From Pocillopora verrucosa (Eukaryota; Cnidaria; Anthozoa; Scleractinia; Pocilloporidae), in the NCBI RefSeq assembly GCF_036669915.1, contig NC_089312.1, positions 1,794,801-1,858,800 on the forward strand: a stretch of 64,000 nt of DNA, written 5' to 3'. A model generated the notes under the pieces. That model made no database searches, was not told where the DNA came from, and worked only from the letters and a program-made list of their open reading frames with translations. The position numbers and the translations under genes are program-made. Within the stretch, counting starts at the first letter, position 1. Each line of letters begins with the position of its first letter. This document shows, piece after piece, positions 11,781 through 24,457 of the stretch.

Positions 11781-12024
11781 GGGGAAATTGTCCTGGAAAC
11801 CGATCTTTAAAATTGTTGATCAGCCATAGAGACTGCGGGCTCTCCGACGGAGGGGCATCAAACGAAACACAATCGAATGGCTTTTCTTGCTTCTCTCTAG
11901 AAATTGCTTTAGACGATACAAGTTTATAGAATAACGACAAAGCGATTAAATCAAAGGAGACCAAAATGATAGACTTTGAGAGTTTCAGATTCCGAACGAA
12001 GTCACGAGTAGTTGGAACACAGAA
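11781..12024 (-). CDS. Candidate upstream exon encoding a membrane anchor (tentative)
   Basis: Open from a possible acceptor (CAACAG before TTCTGT) to a weak donor (GTACCT), 244 bp. It encodes a basic stretch (RDFVRNLKLSK), then about 17 hydrophobic residues (SIILVSFDLIALSLFY), then a polar stem. This is the layout of a type II Golgi anchor, which the catalytic sulfotransferase exon at 6889-7716 lacks. Against it: there is no in-frame ATG, the donor is weak, and the exon ends in phase 1 while the catalytic exon reads in phase 0 from its best acceptor. A chance open frame remains quite possible. Confidence 0.25.
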
Positions 12025-15000
12025 CTGTTGATCTCAGCAGCTATGTTTCTCTAAAGGATGATATTTAAAGCGGGCTTACGGGAAGAAATGCACCCTTAAA
12101 CTGCAAGGTAGAAAAAATATATCATGTCAATATTACCGGTTTATTATAATTTTTCTCAAAATTTACTCAGGTATGTCCAATTGTACTTCAGTTATACGTT
12201 TTCCGAGAAGTTTAATATTTCGTGTGAGTTTACAAAAAGAGACCAAATTTTATAACGAGCAGCTTCTTTTGTCCGTAGAAAATAGGAAATGTATTTAAAA
12301 AAATACCAAACCTACATAAAAATGTCAACTTTATGTATTCAACTCTGAAAATCATTACTCTAAGTCCGAAGGGACTGCTATACTCAAGCTAAATTTTAAT
12401 CCAGTTTAAGTCTGTTTCAATTGTTTCATAACCTCGAGAGAAATGAGTTTTTTCATGATCTGTTGAAAGAAAAAGTGCGGCGAAGCGCATTTGAAATTTA
12501 TGATCCTTTAATAGTGAAAGCCGATAAGAACTATTGACACAGATTGGCTGCGATGTTACCCAAATGATCTTTCATAACGCTCTGAACGGCCAAGAATAGT
12601 AGTATTTTGGCAATTAAGCTTCCTCCTTTGAGAAAAAGCTAACAAATATTTGTGTTCGTCGCAGCAGGAGGAAAATTTTTTATCAATAACAAAAGATCTA
12701 TCTCTTTTCAAACAACACATTTTCTTCTGGAAGAAATATTGTGTTATGAGACACAATTTGACTTCGATCAATTAATGACAGATGTTGCGTAGGAGAAATT
12801 TCTCTGCGTAAGCTTGCTCTAATGTCATTTCGTCTCCCATTATGAACTTTTTGAATGCATTGTTTTATTTCTTCGACATGTTCGGTAGATTAATTTGCAA
12901 AACCGCACTAAAGCAAAGATTACCTGTAAAATAATCAATCCGCGAAATTGGAATAAAACTACACCATGGAATTATTTCTAGATTTTAATTTGCCCCGCAA
13001 AGTAACGAATGTTGTGAGATCTCATCGAGTTTTCTTTGTGCCATGAAAACATGCTTTAAAACAGAGATCAGTCGGTTTTCTTTTTCGTTGTTTATTTTGT
13101 ATTCAAGCCTCATTAGCTCTTTAAATCTGATATTTTTGTGTGACTATACAAATGAGTTCGTGATTGTCTACAGACTGTATGTCTTTTTCCACTTCATTTT
13201 GAAATGAAAACTCTTTCATCAAAAAGCCACCGGCGGAGAAGAGTGTTTCCTATTTATTTAGAACAAGTTCCTGTACGTGCCTATCGCACCAGAACAGGGA
13301 TTATGTAGTTGTTTCAAAAGGATACCCAGCTCGTTTCTTCTCACGAAAATTAACTTCTTTTATTCTGACCCAAGAGTATTTTCAAATTTTCGTTATGCAA
13401 TTAACTGAAAGTTTTGCTATTCAAATCTTACGTTTATGACGCATTGGACAATGAGAAAATTTTTAGTTTAATTTGCAAATTGTGGGCGATCGACAAACAT
13501 GTAGTCTCCGCGTGAATTTTATTGTCGCTTGAACAAAACACCTCAAAGCATGGTTCATTGGAAACAAGGAAAAAGATCTCTGGAAATCTTTTGAAAATGT
13601 AATTCTATGCTATTCATTTTCAAAACAACTTAATGTTACCCCTTGCATTGAGGGCCAAAAGTTTTGATTTTGAAATACATCAGCGGAATATTAAAAACAA
13701 TATTCAAGGAAGTAAAAATTTTCGTTGCTAAGATATCTAAGTGGTTTTCGGTTAGAATGTGCAAAAACAAATGATGTTTACCCAAAAGCCGTAAAATTAA
13801 TAAATGCTGAAATTCGAATAACTATCGGCAACTTCATTAACAAGTACTAACAGCAGAGAAAATTTCAATTAATTTCTTGATAAGAGCCAAGTGGTAATAA
13901 ATCAGATCTTAGGTTTCGCCGAAATATCTTCTCACGTTTGTACGAAAATGGAACAAAAAATCCTTTTACATGCGCTGAATTTCATACAAATTAGTTCAAA
14001 TATGATAAAAGTGCCCAAGAAAAGTTTTGAAATGAAAACAACACCCTTATGTTATCTGTAATATTACCCTGAACCGAATGCAAAGGAAAATAATACGAAA
14101 AATAACAGTTAATGGCTTTCTGTGTTGATTTTAATGTTACTTTGCTCATTCGGTATCAAAATAAAAATATCGGAAAATCTGAGGAAACATTTTTAACAAT
14201 AATAAACTTTGATTTCCATCATAAGGTAACTCGCATGTCAATATTTTCAATTTGATCGCTCACAAGAGGGCCACGATTCGCGCGACTGGATTGACAAGCA
14301 ACATCAAATGTCAACAAAAGGGCTTCTTTGTTGAAACAAAATGCAAATATGTTCTTGTTCTCAAGACATACATTTGAGTAAGAGTTATGGCAAATTGGAA
14401 GAAAGTCTGACAGCGCACCGGAATAAACAGAAAAGAAAACGACATTCAACTGTCAAACGTTTGCCAACTATCTGTATTCTCTTTCAAAAGCTAAACTAGT
14501 CATGGTATATATTAAGCTTTTTTTTCTTTCCTTGACCGATACCCGTTTGATTCAGTTAGCCCCGTAATGGATTTGCACGAGTTAAACCATTACATTATAT
14601 TCTTCGAGTTTTATGAAAAATTAATGAACGAGTCGACGCAAACGATTTGATTCTCCTTCGATTACAATTCACATGACATGTTAAATAAACTGGACAAATT
14701 TTGTCGAAATAATTCACGTTTGGAAATAATAGGTTGCGAGTATTTTTTTTTATCGCACTTGACAAGGGAACAAAAATTAGTTTTACTTTCGAAAAAATTT
14801 AACTAGTTCCAGTCGGTAATAGACAAATAAAATTCTGTTTTCATCCATTGAAAGACTAGGAAGTCTTTTTCAAATGACATTTAAAGGCTAAAATATAGAT
14901 TCAAGACATTGTATCCTGGTGTAAAAATACAAAAAATCGTAGAAATTTCCTTGTAAAAACATATTTGGAAAACATCAGAAATTCTCTGCTTTCCTTTTAG

Positions 15001-15846
15001 AAAGATATTTTGATTTCTGAAGATTTTATTTTGCAATTGTTCACTTTCTTGCATCTCTGCTCAATTTTTCCCAAGACAGCTGGCTTTCTGTTTCACGGGC
15101 AATTCAATCTCTATTGTCGAAAGCTACGAGGGGTCTTCGAATTTACACATTCTCCGCTGAAAACTTGTGATTTTTCCGCATAAATCTCGGCTACTTTATG
15201 TTCATTTAGTTCTTAAAACGCCATCATCCCAGCGTTACATCTTAAAAGCAACCTAAAATCGAGTGACAGGTAGTAATTCGCCTTCACATTAAAGCACCGG
15301 AACCAAGCTTGTATGATAAATTTCCTTCATGGCGGAAATCTTCTTGTTCGAAATGATTGCGTTTGCCTTATATGGCAAATTTAATAACAATAGAATTTTG
15401 GGACTGCACGCGGTTTGTTTTTTAGGCAAAGACCCTTGAACACCAAAGTGCTTAAGACGCGTGTATGTCATTTTTTATGTGGCGCGCACTGGGGTAGTTC
15501 GACGCTTACACGTTTTCCCGCGCCAAACAGGTGAATGAAGCGCGCGCGTTGCCAATTAACTGTGTTTATGTACAACCTCTTAACAATGGACCGAGGAACA
15601 TTCAGAATTTGCGCACACAATATTCTCTAATCAAGGTATTCATTCTTCTCTCGCTAACAATATTGCCAGCTGTGACGTCACTAGCTTATCAGGCCACGAT
15701 TGTCGACAACCAGAGTACCTTACCTCCGGTGGATGAGAAAATAGCACGTTCAGCGCACTGACCCATCACAAACAAGCAGGAGCCGCGAACGCGAGGGCAG
15801 TTCGCCCAGCTGAGCTTCGTTCACTAATCGCTCCCGCGCTCGCCAA
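12025..15846. other. Intergenic, no gene seen
   Basis: About 3.8 kb of AT-rich DNA with no family motif in any frame. The last 300 bp before 15847 are GC-richer (GCGCGCGTTGCC, CTCCCGCGCTCGCC) and probably form the promoter and 5' UTR of the plus-strand K2P gene. A GTGACGTCAC-like CRE element lies at about 15672-15681. Confidence 0.45.
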
Positions 15847-18800
15847 ATGGGGGTTTTCTTCCTAAACTTTTTGCGGGCGCTGAAAGGCCCGACTAAAAAT
15901 CTCGTCTTGAGAACTACTTTATTCCTGGTGTATTTACTATTTGGCGCGGCAGTTTTCCAAACGATTGAGTCGGGCGCTGAACACCGCGAAATTCATCATT
16001 TTGACAAAGTACAGCAGCGGATGAAAGAAAAATACAACATTTCGGACGAAGAGATGCATATTTTTTTCACAGAAATTTCGAAGGCCATCGACGACGGATA
16101 CTTCGATGTGGCTTACGACCGATGGAGTTTTGCCGGTTCGCTTTTTTTCACTGGGACAGTTGTGACTACCATTGGTGAGTACCACTATTATGTTGTTACT
16201 CAGGGTATTTTTTTAATACTCGTTGAAGCACCGCGCTTTTAAATTTAGTTATCTCGTTGAATTTCGACCCTTTAAGATATCTCCATGCTGTCTCATTTAT
16301 CGGAAAACCACCGCAGTGTAGTGCGCGGTTTTCTGATAAATTTCTTGAGAACTTTGCGCGATTTAACTTTCATTCAGTACTAATGTCTTCTTCGGATATC
16401 GATTGCATATATTTTGCACTTGGTGGGAAGCAAAAACACAATCCGTGCGACCGTTGTATTTTAATTTCTAGAAATATAAGTTTATTGTGAAAGATCGACT
16501 AAGATTCCTTCGTTGCTAGCGATTAACTGAGCGTCCTTTCGTTCAGTACTTAAATTCAAGTTTCTAAAGCACAGTTTCTAACGTGATTTGGCGCTGTCAA
16601 ACTGTAGCGCTCATTAAAACGCAAAATCGCTCGCCAAATCGAATCTCTGGTTTGCCTTTTGGTTGATATAAACTTATTAATTTTCAAACATTTTACCCCA
16701 AAAAAATCGCTGGTCTTTAGAATTAGAATTTAACGATCCTGTCAAAGTCCTGCCTCCTTTTGTTGCGGATTAAAAAAAGCGCTCGATCTGCATTGAATAT
16801 GAATATTCAAACTCCTGTTTCCGATTTGAATCGGACGCTTGCAGATTGTTTTGTTGTCAGAGGTAGTTCTTTCCATGAATTCATTAGTTAAAACACAGAA
16901 ATAGCGCGCTATCACTGCGACGAAAAATAGAAAATCGCTGAGTTTTGTAATTTTTCAAACGAAAACATGCCATCGGCCGCTCGTTCGAGAATTAATTTCG
17001 CCGAGAAGCACAGTGTTCATAGCTCAAGCTGTGTGGAGTCTGTATTATGCAAAACAGCGATCAAAAGATTATGAACTTACAGCAAAGACGACGACAAAAT
17101 AACAATAGTAGCTTACCGGTTCATTTATTTCTATCGCCCCGTGAAAAAATCCAATTTCACTAAGGCGAAAAAATCAAGATTTTCAACTTTCGGCATATCA
17201 GTGGAATAGTGGTTTGGCCTCAATTAGAAAGGATATCATTAAATGCCTATTTTCCTTCGGGTAAATAAAAGATTGGGCTTTGCCTATACAAAATGCGAAT
17301 CTGACATTTTGATCGAAATAAAAATTAGCGGCAAATGAATATTTTATCCTAACCAGGAAAATACTCCGGTAGAAGTGATCGAATTTACTTTGATAGTAAG
17401 TCCCAGAAACTGCGCAAAAAAATGAACTGATTGATCCCTCGGGGTTTCAAATCCTCCAAGATTTGCGTAGGCTTCCGACACAAAATTGTATATTTGTTTA
17501 GAAGCAGCTGTGGCACTAGAAAAGAGGGTCTTTTTTTCATGACAGAGGTGATTAAGAAGCTAAAACTCGGTATAATCAAACACTATACCAAAGGAAATCT
17601 AGCACAGGTCCCAATTCAATTTACGAGGCCAGAAGTTTTGATTTGGCGGGATATTAATGAGGAAATCTTAATTTTTTTTTCCTGGAAGATGTGGGATCCC
17701 TGAATGTCAGAATGTACTACCTTCACTTGACTATCAAGCTACGGATATTCTGTTAAATGTACAAGATTTATTTTCCATTTCGAGTTTTTTTGTTTACGAA
17801 TTTATCATTCATTAAAGGAAAAAGGACATCTTTTCCTTGGAAAGAAGAAATTGGTATTGAAATCATGAGAAACAGTTTTCACCGGCAGTAGAGGAAAGGA
17901 AATATACCGAGACTGCAAAAGTGCATTTGAGGACCAATTTGTTACAAGAGTATATTCCATTACTTCCGATCAAACAAAAATCTGGATATTTCTTTATCAA
18001 TTTCATGTGTTTTTGTTGTTCCTACAGTGAATCACGCCCGGTTTTCGTCTTGCTAACACGCGCAATTTTTTTTATGATCGACAAACCTCGGCTTGATGAA
18101 ATGCTGGTGACCTATGTTTTGGCGGGTTTTGAGAGGGACATGTTTACCATAAACAAAAATGGAAATAGCGAAAAATTGCTTTCAATAATATGGTCACCAC
18201 CTGCCTCAAGGAACTTAAATGTATTTTAACGCGTTTTCTGTTTTTAGCGTATTTCTCGAAGAAAATGAACAAAAAGGTGCACGAATCCTACATAGTTTGA
18301 GAAGCATTCGGTCCTTTGGAAATATGGTCAAGAGTTGTATACAGCTTTTCAACCGAAATTTGCAATTTCACGAACGAGTGATTTTTCCGCTTTTGAACGT
18401 ATTTGGAACAAAATTTCTGTAACAAAAAGACAGCTCTATGTTGCATTCAAATCTATGGTGTAGAAAACATTCATCTTTTGTTGAATAGTGAGAGTGAAGT
18501 TTATCTGTGAAGGCTGGCGTTTTTGAGGCAAAACTCGATATTGTTTGAAGCGAGTTCAGATTCAGTTGTCGGTTTCATTCGCTCAAAGAAAGAAAAATTA
18601 ACGAGTCCGAAATGTTTCTTTAAGCGGCGTAAAAACAGTTGCATTAACACCTTTTTTGTCACTTGTATTAGTAGGAATGGAAATGAGCTTTCTCGCTGAT
18701 CCATGCGGCGTGATAAAGATATTTTCTATCTATGAATGGAAACTTCATATCTTCTGAATTAAATCGTGAAGAGAAAAAAAAAACTTTAGAAAAAAAGCAA

Positions 18801-21800
18801 CTTTATTTCATAAGGCCGTTTTATTCTGTTAATCAGGGAATTCAGCTTTTAACTGTATGAAGAAATAATAAACTGGAATTCTTTGAAGCGTTATCATCGC
18901 ACGTTTAAAAGTAGAAGTAAAAGAGGGTATAATCTTTTTCTTTTAGTATTTAGAGATTCGGTGAACCTTTCTTTGGAGCAACACTCTTACGTACAAATTT
19001 CTTTCGTTCAAAGAATATTTTTATTTTCATTTTTGTTCTAGAATTACTTTTTTCTTGAACAATATCTGCGAGGTGTAGAATTGTATTTTCCGGCATATTC
19101 TGTAATTTCATTTGTTTATATAATTTTACGACTCTTCAAAAAATGAACGAAAAGTTTTCTGAAGCAAACAATAATTCTCGTCCGGCAGCATGGAAATTCT
19201 GGAAAAAAAGTTATTTTAGAGCCAATTCAATCACCGATCTCACACGCGGCCAAATTGTAAACTCGACCTCATTAAAGAAGATTTCTTGTTTGTTGTTTTA
19301 TTTTTCAGCTCAGAATAAAATCTTTGAAAGAAGAGGAAAATGGTGTTAAATTTCAAATTTCGCATTCAACGGCCATCTTGTGGTTTTAATTGAAATTTGA
19401 TTACTGTGCATGTTTCCCTCTCTCTCTGGTTTAACAAATAAGTTTCCAATTTTCTTATCCTGTGCTCCATGCGTCGACTTCGTCGAAATCGGAAATTCTC
19501 TACATGCGGATTTTCTCAATTTTCGCCTTAAAGTCGCAATTTTAACAAAACCTTATTTCATCTTGATAAAATTGAGTGAAAGCTTTGCCAGTTCGTTCAC
19601 TTGCGTGTTTCTGCTTACGTAAAGAACAAATCTGAAGGTCTGTTTTATTATTTTAGAACGTGGTTTTCGTTAATTAATCACACCTGATAAACTCAAACCC
19701 ACAATTGATTTTAATTTAGGTTAAGGAATCGAGTGCGTTTCGTTTTGACAGAAAAAAATATAACTTCTATCAACAAAAAATTAACTCAGGTTACAACTAC
19801 GCTGAGATTGCCATAGCGCCCTTCACGTCTTACATTGTAATGTAAAAATTACCTCAGCTAAGTAAATGCTGTTCTTAAGTGTTAGCACGCCTTTGAACAA
19901 ATACGAGTGTCTTCATATGAAAGAATTCTAGAGACTTAATTGAAAGTAATTTGGAATTCTCCTTAACGAATGAAACATTTATGGTTTTCATTGTACCTCG
20001 TGGATGAATCATTGTTTGCTGGGTTTTGTGTGATAAAGTTCTAATAAATTTATTGTTAATTTACTGATATTTGAAAATCTCGACCACGGAATACTCTTTT
20101 TGTACATCATTGCTTAATATACCCAGGACACCAAATTGACAAAAAAATATATTTTAGCACGTAAAGTTTGACGCAATAAAACTTTGTCGTATTCAAAATT
20201 CTTTGTGGGGGACACTGAAGAATTATGAATTAAGCGGTCCATTTCAAAGGACAAAATCACGGTAAATCGCTGTTCGTCTCAAGATATCTGTTTTAAAAAA
20301 ATCTGAAATTCTTAAATGAGAGAATCTGAAGAAAGTGAATTGCATATTTTTGGAAGTGCAATATGATAGAATTTTAAAATTTTCTTGCAGGGAAATTGAA
20401 TACTTCCTGTACCTCTGAATCGCTTTTATCCTTGGTATCCTTCTTTACGAGGAAAATTGAAGAAATTAAGAAAAAAGGCAGTTAAAGTTTTAGCCAGCAT
20501 TTCCAAAAATACAAATGAATAACGTATTTAAGACGTGAACTGAATTTATCATGACTCACAGGCTACTCTGAGTAAAACCGTTTTTTTTTTCTCAGTCAGC
20601 GTGGGTGACATTTTATGCAGACCTCGCAACGCCTGTGGCGCTGAATTTTCTATCGCTTGCTAGAAGAAATTTAATCATAACGAGAGCTCAAATGCCGTTC
20701 CAACGATTCTCCTTTCGGGATTTCATAAACACCTTTTTTTCACCATAGTATTTAGTTATCTGAAGCAAAAGTAAGCTAATGGCAATCATAATAAGGCAAC
20801 CATGCCAAAAGTTAACTGATCATGAAAGCTCTATATCCATGAAGCAGATCGATTGAAATTTGAATAAACTTTTTCTAAAAAAAGGAAAATAATGTCTGGG
20901 CGATTGGTCTCCCAACGAGAAATAAACAAACATATTGATTTGAATTTTTGTGGCTATCTAACAGCAGGGACGAGTAGACATATTCTCAGACAAAGTTTAA
21001 AATTAATTGGAGAATGACGATAAGACAGAATGTCGGAAATATGCGTCTACAGCGCAATTAACTAGTAAGAATCTGATACGATCAAAATTCTGCGTAGGAC
21101 GCCTCTGACTTTTGTCTTCTCTCTTTCAGTTTAAAATGATATAAAAAATTAGAGAAGATTAAAGAAGTGTCAATTGTTGAGATTTTGAACGGTTTGCTGA
21201 AACAATATGAAAAGTTTAGAAGCGAAATCTATCATCATATTACTATCTTTCTTATTCTATTTACGAAATATATCATTTTGCGACGATTTTATGGATCTGA
21301 ATCGCTCAATTGTCGAAGCAAAGACGATAAAATTAGACAACTGAATATTACGCGCGGTTGCAATTGCTGAGGACGTGGCGAATTCTGTTTTTTCCGTTTT
21401 CAGGTCTAATGATAGTTTTTGTACTTCGCTCACATTTCTTAGAACAACCGTGAAAGCGAGCGAGGAAGTGAATAAATAAATTAATAAGTGAGTGAGCGAG
21501 TGAGAGAGTTGTTGCGTGCGTGAGGGAATGAGTGAGCAAGAGATTGATTGAGCGAGGAAGTTGGTAAGAGAGTTATTGAGTGAGTGAGTAAGCAAGTCAT
21601 TGAATAGGTGAGGTTTTTTTAAAGACTACCATGTTTTTTAAGCGAGAAGGCGGATAAGGAAACGAAATGGAACACTAAACGGTACAACGAATCACACAGT
21701 GATGTTCAACCTTTCATTGCGTTAATGTTTCCTATTTAATTCATTAATGTGAAAGCCGCAAGTTTAGCCGGCACGTAAATCAAACGAAGGGCTCTTTGAA

Positions 21801-24457
21801 AGCAAAAATTTCTTTTTTTTTTAATCTATATATTATCGCTGGTTACCAGTGATGTGTTTCCCCTCAATTAAATTTTTTTTTCATAATACCACGGAAGGCG
21901 AATTTATCTCTAGTATATGTTTCGAAACGCAGAGAACTTTATTTAGAAATATTACCTTTCATTAACCAAAACATAACATGATTAAGAATTACTGAGGGGA
22001 AGGGGGATTGATTTCTTTTTAATTTTGCCCATGAAGTCACCGATGAACCCACACAGTTTTTTTTGGTAAAACGGTGGACCGTTTTTTCTCTGTCAAGTTA
22101 ATGGCTCTCTCTTCTCGCTTTTTGATTATAACCATTATTTGCCAAACGAAAATATCAATAGATAAAGGAATTATTCATTCAATATGTCTATAAATCGTAT
22201 TCGAATATACATTTAGTCAAATATTCAAATTATTTGTAATGTGGGCTCTGTAATGGCAAAAAAGCCATTAACTGGGAAAGTGAAATGAACGAATAGTAAC
22301 GATATCGACTGGCGGATCGGATTGCACGTCATCAACTTTTCATAACACTTCCGCATTTCTTTTTGCACGAAAACTTGGTCCTGATGCAACCGACTTGCAG
22401 TTGATGATAACTGAAAAAGTTTTATTTCACGCTTGGTTGTAAGAACTACTGTAGTATCCAAAGTACTTGCATGTTCTCATTAAAGGATTGTAAATTCCAG
22501 ACGTTAATGTCATTCGCTAACGAATGTCATTCATTATTTACGGCTGTAAATAAACAGTCATCAACTCTTGGAAATGATGGTCGATATGGGACTGTGAAGC
22601 ACTAATGTGCAGTTAGCAAAGTGACAGTTGGTGTGGGTGTAATTTTCAATTCAGTGTCAAAAATAATCAGAGATTGCATTAGTTTCGCTTTACTTCTCTT
22701 TGTGATTGGTCCAGAAAACTCGCACCACTCTATAAGCCAATCAAATGCAAAACTAAAGCCAATGACAACTTGATCGCCCACGTTTTTCCGCGTTTTAGGA
22801 AGTTGGCTTGATTTTACTTTGAGTTCTCATTAGCTCTAAAAAGTAGTTTCCTCTCTTCTGTCTGGCCGTTATGATTACTTTGGGTTTTTTTTTACGACAC
22901 AATCAAAAAGAGTTATCGCACCCTGTTATCAAACGCCCTATTATCAGACGTAAAACTGAAGGAGGAAGAACATTTACTGTGACTGCTTGTCAAGCCTGGA
23001 ACAGCTTACCGCTATCTATGCGGAAAATAGCGTCGCTTAATTCTTTGAAGAACAGCAGCTTTTAAATCATTTTATTCTGTGATTTAGTTATACTTTTGTA
23101 CTTTTTATTGATTTTATCTCTCATCTCTTGTTTTTTTTATATTCGTTATATTATCTCATAGTTATGCCATAGTTTTTAACATCCGTGTTGTAAATAATTT
23201 TAGAGGGCCACTGGTTTGTTAGTATTTCTATACTGTTTTAGTGCTACCCTCTTTAAATAAAGTCTTTACTTACTTACTTACTAGAGTGAAAAGTACATCA
23301 TAAGGCTTTGTCTACACCAAATTGCATGAATTTCAAAACGGCGTCTTCACTCTGAAAACGAAATCTAGGTTTCATGTCTATGAAAAAATTGAAATATAAA
23401 TTTTTTCCACTCATACTCACGCTGTAACTTACGTCACTCACATGGACCTGACAGTGTCTCTGAGCATGCGCACGACCAGGAGATAATCATACTGCCAAAA
23501 ATTCAAAGTGAAGTTACATCATTGTTTTCGAAGGGTTTCATTTTCAGCTGACAGGTAATAAGTTTACCAAGCAGTAAAGAAGATGCTTCTTTTTTCAGAA
23601 TTTTCTGGAGTGGACTTAAGGCTCTGCATTGTTTTATTTTGTTACTAAACAGTGACCACGACAAATGCTTTGCTATGCTGTGCTGAGAGGATGCAAAAAA
23701 AAAAACCTGGATTATTCGATTGAATTCTGTCGAAAGTTTCGGAAGGCTTCGAAGCACTACACGTCGAAATTGCAAAGGAATCCGCCGAACATAGGAACCC
23801 TACAATTCGAAACTAAATATTACAGAGCTGAAAACGTTTTTCCGTTTTTTTTAAGGTTATGGCAAGATGGCTCCGAACACGGTCTGGGGACGAATCTTCT
23901 GTATATTTTACGCCATATTTGGTATTCCAATCACGGGCTTAATGCTGAAATCGATCGGCGAACGGATAACAGAGGCAACGGCGAATTTTTGGAAACTAAT
24001 TGACACAAAGATCTTCAACAGGGAACCTCGAAAAATCTACCTCAAAACTGTAGCGTGTATATTCCTGATGGTAACAGGAATGATCTTACTTCTGGCAGGT
24101 ATAGGAAAAAGCTACGAAGGATGGACATTTTTCGAAGGAGTTTATTTCGCTTTCATCACACTAAGCACGATCGGTTTTGGAGATTATGTGCCCCAGCATC
24201 CAGCCAATAGCGAGAAAGATCACCCTGGTTACGTCATTGCCTTCACAGTACTCACATTCGTTTACTTTACATTTGGTCTCGCGGTCGTCTCCAGTGCCTT
24301 GCTGGCTATCAGTCGTTTATTCGAGGACGAGCCACCCTGGGGCTTTATCTCTTTGATGGGAGGGGACGATGGCGAAGATGACGAACAAGACAATCTACTA
24401 GCTGAGAAAAAGAAAGCTCAAATCAAGGACAAGATGGCGGGAAGTGGCGCTCCTTGA
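15847..24457 (+). CDS. Two-pore-domain potassium channel (K2P), two exons with 7.7-kb intron
   Basis: Exons 15847-16174 and 23856-24457 join to 309 residues. TM1 covers about residues 22-38, then an extracellular cap with sequon N64 (KYNIS). P-loop 1 ends TTIGYG (107-112), TM2 holds FGIPITGLMLKSIGE, TM3 follows at about 174-193, and P-loop 2 has STIGFGDYVP (213-222). TM4 follows, then an acidic and lysine-rich tail (GDDGEDDEQD). The donor is GTGAGT and the acceptor TTTAAG; the intron splits the first glycine of the GYG filter. It is a paralogue of the minus-strand channel at 1082-4278: both have the YNIS cap motif, filter sequences and intron phase in common. The role is background K+ conductance at the plasma membrane. 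The subfamily and gating signals cannot be assigned. Confidence 0.94.
16175..21440. other. First part of the K2P intron, no exon seen
   Basis: AT-rich intronic sequence with no open frame carrying channel or other family motifs. I see no complete mobile element here. Such a long first intron in a two-exon gene may hold regulatory sites, but none can be named. Confidence 0.4.
21441..21600. repeat. Degenerate GAGT/GAGC simple repeat
   Basis: Stretch dominated by GAGTGAGTGAGCGAGTGAG-type units with interruptions. It gives spurious long open frames on the minus strand rich in SLTHSLT-like residues. It is inside the K2P intron. Confidence 0.75.
22643..22902. repeat. MITE of the GTGTCGAAAGTAAT family
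   Basis: Begins TTTTCAATTCAGTGTCAAAA and ends GATTACTTTGGG followed by ACGACAC. It shares its whole interior with 44471-44737, including TTTGTGATTGG, AACTCGC..CCA, CCAATCA.ATGCAAAACTA, TTTTTCCGCG and TTTTGAGTTCTCATT blocks. The ends are roughly inverted. Non-coding. Confidence 0.7.
22903..23282 (+). mobile_element. 3' end of a non-LTR retrotransposon (LINE fragment)
   Basis: Encodes the reverse-transcriptase C-terminal tail seen in L2/CR1-like elements: RRKTEGGRTFTV, then AWNSLPLSMRKIASLNSLK, then a stop. The 3' UTR follows with AATAAA at 23256-23261 and a short TTAC repeat tail at about 23264-23282, typical of this class. Only about 60 codons remain, so this is a dead 5'-truncated insertion. 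It abuts the MITE at 22643-22902 inside the K2P intron. Confidence 0.75.

Noticed and set aside
15531..15761. Upstream open frame before the plus-strand K2P start
   Set aside because: It is out of the channel reading, ends before 15847 and has no motif. It is more likely 5' UTR or promoter DNA.
21257..21595. Serine/leucine-rich open frame on the minus strand
   Set aside because: Produced by the GAGT simple repeat, not by coding constraint.
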